A stretch of DNA of 64,000 nt from Nostoc cf. commune SO-36 (GTDB taxonomy: Bacteria; Cyanobacteriota; Cyanobacteriia; Cyanobacteriales; Nostocaceae), in NCBI RefSeq assembly GCF_023734775.1, contig NZ_AP025732.1:310001-374000 (forward strand), in the 5' to 3' direction. Position 1 is the stretch's first letter. Each line of letters begins with the position of its first letter. Shown one piece after another: positions 46,437-54,500 of this stretch. The notes beneath the pieces were generated by a model. That model saw only the letters and a list, made by a program, of their open reading frames with translations. It ran no database searches and was not told the DNA's origin. The position numbers and the translations under genes are program-made.

Positions 46437-47906
46437 ATGAATTCTAGACAGATACTTTTCAATAGTTTTTTACAAGAAAACTATTCTCCCGAAGAGCGAT
46501 CGCTACAGGGTTGGATGGCGATCGCAGGTTTTATATTATTAACTGTAGTTTGCTATTTTGCTGGTGCTACTGCCGCTTTGCGCCTAATTTACCCGGTTAC
46601 AGCTTTAATAGTAGCCATATTTTTATACTTGCGGCATCCCATTCTCTACATCAGCTTTACTTGGTGGATCTGGTTTCTCACACCTTTAGCTACTCGCTTA
46701 GTTGACTATCGAGTCGGCTGGGACGCTACCCGTCAAATGCTTATAGCACCCTACTTAGTGGTGTTTATAACCATAGCAACATTCTTACGACACTTTCCCC
46801 GCGCCTCTCGCCAAGGGGGTTTGCCGTTTGTTTTGGCTTTTATTGGAGTGTTCTATGGCTTTCTAGTCGGTCTGATTTACAACCCACCTGTCCCTGTAGC
46901 ACGCGGTCTACTAGATTGGCTCAGTCCGATTATCTTCGCTTTTCACTTATTTAGTAACTGGCGAGATTATCCCAGTTATCGCCAGAATATTCAGCGAACA
47001 TTCCTTTGGTGTGTGTTGATTTTAGGAACTTATGGCATATATCAATTTGTAGTAGCTCCTGAGTGGGATAGATACTGGCTTATACAATCAAAATTATTCA
47101 CGAGTTCTGGAAACCCTGCACCTTTTGAGATGCGCGTCTGGAGTACATTGCACTCAGTTGGCCCCTTTGGTTCTGTCATGCAGGCTGGATTGCTATTGTT
47201 ATTTACTAGTTCAGCAAGTTTAATTCTTCCAGCTTCGGCTGTTGGTTACTTGTCCTTCCTGTTGACGCAAGCACGTACTAATTGGGGGGGCTGGTTATTT
47301 GGAATAATTTTGATTATAGGTTCAGTCAAAACCAGAATTCAAATGCGCTTAATTACCATAATTGTAGTTATGGCAATTTGTGTTGTGCCATTGACAACTA
47401 TCGAGCCAATTTCTGGCGTTGTCGCAGCCCGTTTAGAAACTTTTTCTAATCTTGAAGACGATAATAGCTTTAAAGATAGATCGGGAAGTTACGACAGAAA
47501 CCTGGGTTTAGCTCTCTCTAATGGTCTAGGTAACGGCTTAGGAAATATTTGGAAAGTCAACGAAAAAACTGGTCAGATTGAAGTCGTGGTAATTGATAGT
47601 GGCATTTTAGATATGTTTTTCACCCTTGGTTGGTTTGGAGCCATCTTTTATATGGGTGGATTAATCTTGTTAATTATCAGTGTTAGCGGCTATGGTGAAG
47701 GTCGTTTCGATAGCTTTATCAGTGCTGCCCGTGCCATTGGCATCAGTTCTGCTGCACAATTAATTATCGGTAGCGGTATGTTGAGCGTAGCAGGTATGAT
47801 TCTTTGGGGATTTTTAGCTATGGCTATGGCAGGGCATAAGTACTATACCAATCCTCGGCTGCCCTCCAACACCCACGACTTCTTAGAGAAGTCGAGAATC
47901 TGTTGA
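46437..47906 (+). CDS. Wzy/O-antigen ligase-like membrane protein
   Basis: A 489-residue integral membrane protein with about ten to eleven spans and a long polar loop near residues 325-385 (ARLETFSNLEDDNSFKDRSG...), the layout of Wzy polymerases and WaaL ligases. An Arg-rich RSGSYDRNLG in that loop is a candidate functional site. Polymerases share little sequence, so the call rests on topology and on the island lacking any other polymerase candidate. The last residues HDFLEKSRIC are coded by a dispersed palindrome (GACTTCTTAGAGAAGTC, 47877-47895), so the natural C-terminus has been altered. Confidence 0.8.
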   Translation: MNSRQILFNSFLQENYSPEERSLQGWMAIAGFILLTVVCYFAGATAALRLIYPVTALIVAIFLYLRHPILYISFTWWIWFLTPLATRLVDYRVGWDATRQMLIAPYLVVFITIATFLRHFPRASRQGGLPFVLAFIGVFYGFLVGLIYNPPVPVARGLLDWLSPIIFAFHLFSNWRDYPSYRQNIQRTFLWCVLILGTYGIYQFVVAPEWDRYWLIQSKLFTSSGNPAPFEMRVWSTLHSVGPFGSVMQAGLLLLFTSSASLILPASAVGYLSFLLTQARTNWGGWLFGIILIIGSVKTRIQMRLITIIVVMAICVVPLTTIEPISGVVAARLETFSNLEDDNSFKDRSGSYDRNLGLALSNGLGNGLGNIWKVNEKTGQIEVVVIDSGILDMFFTLGWFGAIFYMGGLILLIISVSGYGEGRFDSFISAARAIGISSAAQLIIGSGMLSVAGMILWGFLAMAMAGHKYYTNPRLPSNTHDFLEKSRIC

Positions 47907-48035
47907 AGAAGAATTCAGAAGTCAGAATTCAGGAGTCAGAATCAAGACGCGACGCTCGAATACTCGCTAACGCTGCGCTATCCACCAGTCGTACAGAATT
48001 CATTCTGAATTCTGACTCCTGACTCCTGAATTCTG
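47907..48035. repeat. Dispersed repeat, copy 2 (inverted relative to 43-197)
   Basis: It begins AGAATTCAGAAGTCAGAATT and ends in inverted variants of the same word, enclosing CAAGACGCGACGCTCGAATAC and CGCTAACGCTGCGC. Its reverse complement matches positions 43-197 with a shortened centre. Confidence 0.8.
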
Positions 48036-48075
48036 TTCGATAAATTTTACAACTTAAATAGGACTGATATAAATT

Positions 48076-49197
48076 ATGAAAGTAATTATTGTAATGCCAT
48101 TAGCCGAGCAACGAGGCGGTGGTGAAATGATGCTTTGGGATTTGTTACAGCAAGGACGTAATGCTGGTGTTGAGTGGTTGGTGATATTTTTAAAACACGG
48201 CCCGATGGTCGAAGAAGTAAAGTCTCTTGGTATTGATGCGCGAGTTGTGGAAAGTGGACGTTTACGCCAAATCCACCGTTTTATTGGCGCTGTTTTTCAG
48301 ATAGCTGCGATCGCTCGCCGCGAACGTGCAGATATAATTGTCAATTGGATGTGGATTACACATATCTCTGGAGGTTTGGCGGCGATGCTGGCTGGCTTGC
48401 CTGCTGTGTGGTATCAACTAGAAGTGCCTAGTGACAAAACTTGGTTGGTGCGACTCGCTACTTTAATTCCAGCACAGGCAATTATCACTCTCTCGCTAGA
48501 TGGTAAGCAAGCACAGGCAGAAATTTGGCCTCATAGACCAACACCTTTAGTTTATCCTGGTGTCGCACTAGATCGATTTGAGCCTAACGCTTTACCTTCT
48601 TGTGAAGAAGCACGGCGGAAACTGGGCTTACCTTTACATAGGCCGTTGATTGGAATTGTTGGACGATTGCAACGATGGAAAGGTATGCACGTACTGGTGC
48701 AAGCAATGCCCAAAATTTTACAGAAGTATCCCGATGCCCATTGTCTGGTAGTTGGCGGTAAGCACGATTTAGAACCGGAATACGAGGACTTCTTAAAAGC
48801 AGAAATTGCCACTTTAGGCTTGAAAGAGCAGGTAATTATGGCTGGACTACAGCGTAATATTCCAGAGTGGGTGCAGGCGATGGATGTATTTGTTCATGCA
48901 TCAGATAAAGAACCCTTTGGGATTGTGATTATTGAGGCGATGGCCCTGGGTAAACCTGTGATTGCTGGCGATGCAGGCGGCCCAACAGAGATTATTACCG
49001 ATGGCATGAATGGACTATTAACACCTTACGGCGATGCAGATAAATTAGCGATCGCAATTCTCCGCTATCTTGACGAGCAAGAATTTGCTCAGAGTGCAGG
49101 AATGGCTGCTAGGCAACGTGCCCTCGATTTTTCAACGCAGAACTATGCTCAAAACTTAATTAATGCAATTCGTTCTGCAATACCAAGTGTTTCTTAA
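48076..49197 (+). CDS. Glycosyltransferase family 4
   Basis: A 373-residue GT-B transferase: VIIVMPLAEQRGGGEMMLWDLL acceptor side, VYPGVALDRFEPNALP linker, LIGIVGRLQRWKGMHVLVQAMPKIL with the donor Arg/Lys, CLVVGGKHDLEP, and VHASDKEPFGIVIIEAMALGKPVIAGDAGG with the E-x7-E glutamates. It is the last gene of the island on this strand; the following 570 bp have no gene. Confidence 0.9.
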   Translation: MKVIIVMPLAEQRGGGEMMLWDLLQQGRNAGVEWLVIFLKHGPMVEEVKSLGIDARVVESGRLRQIHRFIGAVFQIAAIARRERADIIVNWMWITHISGGLAAMLAGLPAVWYQLEVPSDKTWLVRLATLIPAQAIITLSLDGKQAQAEIWPHRPTPLVYPGVALDRFEPNALPSCEEARRKLGLPLHRPLIGIVGRLQRWKGMHVLVQAMPKILQKYPDAHCLVVGGKHDLEPEYEDFLKAEIATLGLKEQVIMAGLQRNIPEWVQAMDVFVHASDKEPFGIVIIEAMALGKPVIAGDAGGPTEIITDGMNGLLTPYGDADKLAIAILRYLDEQEFAQSAGMAARQRALDFSTQNYAQNLINAIRSAIPSVS

Positions 49198-49769
49198 GTT
49201 ATGGCAATTATCTGTGCTGACTTTTCACGTTATGTGGAAAAGTCCACGAAAAACCTAACCCCCTTCCCGATGCGGGAAGGCGGAAATTCAAAGTCTCTCT
49301 CCTTTTAGGAGAGAGATTTAGAGAGAGGTTTTTCAGATGCCGTGAAAAGTCATACCAATTCTGTATAGAGATGCGCCAAATTGTATAAGGAACGAACCGC
49401 AAAGGGCGCAAAGGACACAAAGGAAGAAAGAAAATTTGGCGCAGCCTCACAAAGAAATGGTATCAGATTATCTGTGAGGTTGCTTAGAACTAGTTATCTC
49501 ACCAAAGTTGATTTTGTGCAACTTCATAAATAATTGGGATTAATGTAGAGACGTTGCATTGCAACGTCTCTACTTATGTGTGTGTCCTTGCATTTTCGCC
49601 ATAATGCTGAAAATATATCGAATGCCACTAAGTGAGTTAATGAACCATTCGCCATCCTTTGAGCAAAAGCAAAAATTTTCCGAAATATCTAGATGCAAAG
49701 ATGTAAATAACTTTATCCTTTTGAACAAGGATATGTTAAGACAATACGAGATAGTTGCATTACCAGGTT
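49198..49769. repeat. Spacer of repeats with a 29-base palindrome
   Basis: Positions 49247-49345 are a CCTAACCCCCTTCCCGATGC...GAGAGAGGTT element related to 26184-26275. About 49388-49425 is the GCAAAGGGCGCAAAGGACAC repeat. Positions 49545-49573 form GTAGAGACGTTGCA, a central T, and the exact complement: a perfect 14-bp hairpin. No gene is seen in this 572 bp. Confidence 0.7.
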
Positions 49770-51121
49770 ATGCCCATAGATTTACGGGAATTTTATCAAG
49801 CTAGCGATCCCAGCAGAACTCTGTTTGTCAACAATAGCTCTGATGGTAAGTATTACATAGATTTTTCCTCAGTCCGAGGCGGGGATATTCTTGGCAAGCT
49901 GAAGCAGAAGATTACCTTTTTTAAACCCAATGAACCCACTTGCACGCTATTTACTGGGCATATTGGTTGTGGGAAATCGACAGAACTATTACGGTTACAG
50001 GCAGAACTGGAAAAATTAGGCTTCCATGTCGTCTATTTTGAGTCCAGTGACGATTTGGAAATGACCGATGTCGATATTGCTGATGTGCTGCTAGCGATCG
50101 CTCGGCGTGTAAGTCAAAGTCTTGATAAAATTACTCTAGAGTCACCCAACAAGTTTAATGAGTTGCTCCAAGGTGCTTGGAAAGTCTTAAACTCCGAGGT
50201 GACGGGGGCAAAAGTTAAGGTTCCGGTGCTTGGTGATGTTGGTTTATCCGCAGATAAAGAAAAACTTTCTCTATCTATGGGCATTGGGGAAATCACTAGC
50301 AAGATGAAAAATGACCCAACCCTGCGAGAAAAACTCAATCAGTATTTAGCACCGCAAAAAACTAAGCTGTTAGAAGCGATTAATCAAGAATTATTAGAAC
50401 CTGCGATCGCAAAACTCAAACAGCAGGGTAAAAATGGTCTAGTGGTAATTGTCGATAATCTTGACCGCATAGATAATCGTGTCAAACCTTGGGGGCGTCC
50501 GCAGCAAGAATATTTATTTGTTGACCAAGGTGAGTTTTTGACGAAGCTGAATTGTCATCTCATCTACACCATGCCCTTATCTTTGAAGTTTTCCAACGAT
50601 TACGGAATGCTGACTCAGCGATTTCCAGAAGACCCCAAAGTATTACCAATGGTTCCTGTACAATGGTGTGATGGCAGTGTTCATACACAGGGAATGTCAC
50701 TCATGCAGCAGATGGTACTTGCTAGAGCTTTTCCTGACATGACACCAGAGGAGCGTTTTAAATAAAGTTACCGAGATTTTTGATAGTGCTGCTAGCCTAG
50801 AACGCTTGTGTTCAAATGAGCGGTGGTCATGTGCGCGATGTGCTGAGGCTGCTGAATACCTGGATTATGGAAGAAATGAGCCTTCCTTTAACCCGTGAAA
50901 CCTTAGAGCAAGTTATTCGTTCTCGGCGGAATGAGATAATGTTACCGATTTCTGAGGATGAGTGGCAATTGTTACGTCATGTCAAAGAAAAGAAAAAGGT
51001 GAGTGATGACCACGGATATCAAAAACTGATCCGCAGTCGGTTTGTGTTTGAATATCGGGATGGTGGCGAGTCTTGGTTTGATGTTAATCCCGTTTTGGCA
51101 GAGGCTAGAGAGTTGCAGTGA
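49770..51121 (+). CDS. P-loop ATPase (KAP/AAA-like), two 1-base insertions
   Basis: About 450 residues after correction. MPIDLREFYQASDPSRTLFV opens the protein; Walker A GHIGCGKST lies at 63-71 and Walker B LVVIVDNLDRI at about 222-232, then a sensor-like HLIYTMPL. The C-terminal part MSGGHVRDVLRLLNTWIMEE reads as a helical lid. The frame breaks twice: AAA at about 50759-50761 where AA would keep RFNKVTEIFDS, and AAA at about 50814-50816 just before MSGGHV; each has one A too many. As given, the first part stops at 50765. Cytosolic, function unknown; such ATPases accompany STAND proteins. The start at 49770 fits the fold better than TTG 49755. Confidence 0.75.
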
Positions 51122-51151
51122 GGAACCAGGGAACTGATGAATAATTAGATT

Positions 51152-51352
51152 ATGAAACCAGAAACCAAAAATGTTTTGTTAAAAGCTTATGCACAATTGC
51201 ACCAAATCACAGAAGAATTGTACTCAGCTTCGGATAAAGCCATAGAAAACAATGATTTTGAGGACGCTAGCTTACTAGCTAGTAGAGCAGATAGACTTTA
51301 TGAAGAGATAGAAAATTTAGAGATTGTAATTTCAGAACAGGAGGAAATATGA
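51152..51352 (+). CDS. Small helical protein A
   Basis: 66 residues, unrecognised. The composition (ENVLLKAYAQLHQITEELY-like helices rich in Glu, Ala, Leu; net acidic) predicts two helices forming a coiled coil. It starts 30 bases after the ATPase and its stop overlaps the next start by four bases (ATGA at 51349-51352), the sign of translational coupling. Because of size and gene packing, an accessory or antidote-like partner of the neighbours is possible, but nothing proves it. Confidence 0.65.
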   Translation: MKPETKNVLLKAYAQLHQITEELYSASDKAIENNDFEDASLLASRADRLYEEIENLEIVISEQEEI

Positions 51353-51537
51353 AAACAATCCAAGAGTTAAAGACTCGTATTCAAGAACTCAGTAAACAAG
51401 CTGTTGAATTTAGTAGAAAAGCATCTGAAGTATGCTTAACTGACCGTCAGCAAGCCAAGTATTTTAGACAACAAGCAAGAGAAGCTAGCAAACGCACTCA
51501 AGTATTGATACAGGAGTTAAAACGCCAGGAAGTTTAA
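51349..51537 (+). CDS. Small helical protein B
   Basis: 62 residues, unrecognised, with AGGAGG about 6 bases before the ATG. It is basic and helical (TIQELKTRIQELSKQAVEFS, then DRQQAKYFRQQAREASKR), opposite in charge to the acidic protein A whose gene it overlaps by four bases. The opposite charges and shared helical nature suggest the two may bind each other (inference). 61 bases separate it from the STAND-WD40 gene. Confidence 0.65.
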   Translation: MKTIQELKTRIQELSKQAVEFSRKASEVCLTDRQQAKYFRQQAREASKRTQVLIQELKRQEV

Positions 51538-51598
51538 TTTGTAGTCTTTAATCTTTCTTCTGCCTCCTAAACTCTAGATTTACGTCAGCTTATGACTT

Positions 51599-54500
51599 AT
51601 GACAGACTCGCAACCACCAAAAGATAACCATGTAAACAGCGAGCGCTCTCTGAAACAATTAGCTTGGGCGATCGAATCCTCCGTGGGACAGTTTAAGCTG
51701 ATATTGGCACGGTGTAATTATGCTAGCTTGCGCGATCGCTTAATCTCCAGATTGCAAGAAATCTGTCAAGTCGAAATTCGTGTCTTGGCAGTGCAGCAAT
51801 CTAATAGAACTCTTTATACTACCATTCAGGAAGAATTCAGCGAAGAGATACCAGCCTGTGTGATGGTTGTGGGTTTGGAATCAGTGCAGAATTTATCTGT
51901 AATGTTAACTTCTGCGAATCAGGTGCGGGAAGAGTTTCGCAAGAATTTTGCTTTTCCCTTAGTGTTGTGGATTGACGATGAAATCTACAAGCAACTAATA
52001 CACCTTGCACCAGATTTGGAAAGTTGGGCAACTACGAGAAATTTTGCCATTTCAACACAAGAATTAGTAGATTTTATCATCGAAACCGCTAATCAATGGT
52101 TTAGTAATAACTTAAAATTTAGCGTAGATGAATATATCAAACTGGAAAATGAGTTAGAAGCAGCGCAAAAATATTTACTCAAAGAACCAGATGCTTATAA
52201 TTTAGAAATTCAAGCTAATTTAGAATCTTTGTTAGGTTTTATCAAACAGATAAATAATCAAAAAGATTCGGCGTTAGAGCATTATCACAACGCTTATAAG
52301 CTTTGGCAGCAAAGTAATAATTTAGAACGCCAGATAAAAATCCTCGGCGAAATCGGCTTTTGTTATTATTTAAAAGCTTTTAAACATCAAGATATTAATC
52401 ATCCAGATTGGCAAGCAACTTGGCATTATATTCAAGAGTATATAAATTTTATTAACCAGTTCATAAATCCAGATTTAATTGCTAATGCAGTAGTTAAATT
52501 CGGTGATATCTTGCGAGACTTGCAAAAGTGGGAAACCTTGCAGAGTCTTTCCGAACAAGCTTTAGTAATCCATCAAAATAATAACCAACTAAGAGAACTA
52601 GCCAAAGATTACGGTTTTTTAGCTGAGGTAGCTTTAGCTCAAAAAAACTGGGTCAAAGCAAATCAGCTAGTTCAGCAAGCCTTAAAGCTTTTTTCTACGA
52701 TTCCCAATCTGGAATCAGCAAATACATCAGGGATTTTATCTGATATTCCCGCAAGAGATTTAAAGTCAAAAGATTTGAGTTTATATCAGTTTATTTTAGG
52801 TCGTTCTCAATACCATTTAGGTCAAACTAAACAGGCAACTCTCAGCCTAGAAACTGCGAGAGATGTGGGTAATCCTCTAGAAGATATCAGGCTTTTCTTG
52901 GATATTCTCAGGTTTTTGCAGCAGCTTTACTTTGAGCAGAAAGAATATCTCAAAGCATACAAAATTAAACAGCAAAGGCGTTCCATTGAACAGCAATTTG
53001 GTTTGCGGGCTTTTATTGGTGCGGGTAAGTTAGAAGCTACAAAACAGGCATTTGTCGAGACATTGCGCTCAAACTCTCCCCAGGGAAACATTGCCCCAGA
53101 AATTGCTGCATCTGGTCGCCTATTGGATGTAGAACGTTTAATTGAACGCATGGGTCGCCCTGATTATAAGTTGATAGTAATTCATGGGCAATCGGGTGTC
53201 GGCAAAAGTTCACTGGTGAATGCGGGACTAGTGCCAGCTTTAAAGAATAAAGCGATCGGTACTCAAGATTATTTACCAGTGGTAATGCGAGTTTACACCA
53301 ACTGGGTGGAAGAATTGGGGAGGCTTTTGGGAAAAAGTGGGGAATGGGGAGTGGGGAATGGGGAGTGGGGAGAGTTTGAATCTCAACGTTCAGCCTCAGA
53401 ACTCGGAAGTTCGACCTCAGAACTCGGAACTTCAACCTCAGAACTCGGAACTTCAACCTCAGAACTCGGAACTCCGACCTCAGAACTCGGAACCTCAACC
53501 TCAGAACTCGGAACCTCAACCTCAGAACTCGGAACTCCGACCTCAGAACTCGGAACTTCAACCTCAGAACTCGGAACTCCGACCTCGGAACTCGGAACTC
53601 CGACCTCAAACACTCAAACTCCTCACTCCTCACTCCTAACTCCCCACTCCCCACTCCCCACTCCCCACTCCCTCCTCTCCCAACTTCGCAAAAACGAACA
53701 GCGCAACCTCCGCACAGTACTGATTTTCGATCAATTTGAGGAATTTTTCTTTGTTTACACCGAACCTGCACAAAGAAAGCAATTCTTTGAGTTTCTGGGA
53801 GAGTGTCTGAATGTTCTATCGGTGAAAGTTATCTTATCGCTGCGGGTAGATTACATTCATTACTTGCTAGAGTGCAATGATTTGTCCAGCCTCAAGATTA
53901 TTGGCAATGACATTCTCAGTAATAATGTGCTTTACAAGTTGGGGAACTTCTCACCTACTGATACAAAGTCAATTATTCAGCGTTTAACTGAAAATACTAG
54001 TTTTCGTTTAGAACCTGCTTTAATTGAACAACTCGTGCAAGATTTAGCCGGAGAATTGGGTGAAGTTCGTCCCATTGAGTTGCAGGTTGTGGGGGCGCAA
54101 CTGCAAACGGAGAATATTACAACTCTGGCAGAATATCGGCAACGCGGCACTAAGGGAGAATTAGTTAAGCGTTATTTGGATGAAGTTGTTAATGATTGCG
54201 GTGAAGAAAATCAGCAAGCAGCAGACATATTACTGTATTTGCTGACCGATGAAAAAGGAACTCGCCCTTTGAAGACTCGCGCTGAGTTGGAACGCGATTT
54301 AGTGCCGTATTTCTCGGAGATCCCCCCAACCCCCCTTAAAAAGGGGGGCTTCATTCTTTCAACCCCCTTTTTAAGGGGGTCGCCGCAGGCGGGGGGATCA
54401 AAAACTAGGGCGGAACAAGCTTCTGAAATCAGCAAATTAGATTTAGTGTTAGAGATTTTTGTCCAATCCGGCTTAGTAGTTTTGCTACCAGAAAACCCGG

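Noticed and set aside
53037..53771. 244-codon minus-strand frame with FRVLRSE repeats
   Set aside because: Reverse complement of the 21-bp array inside the STAND gene.
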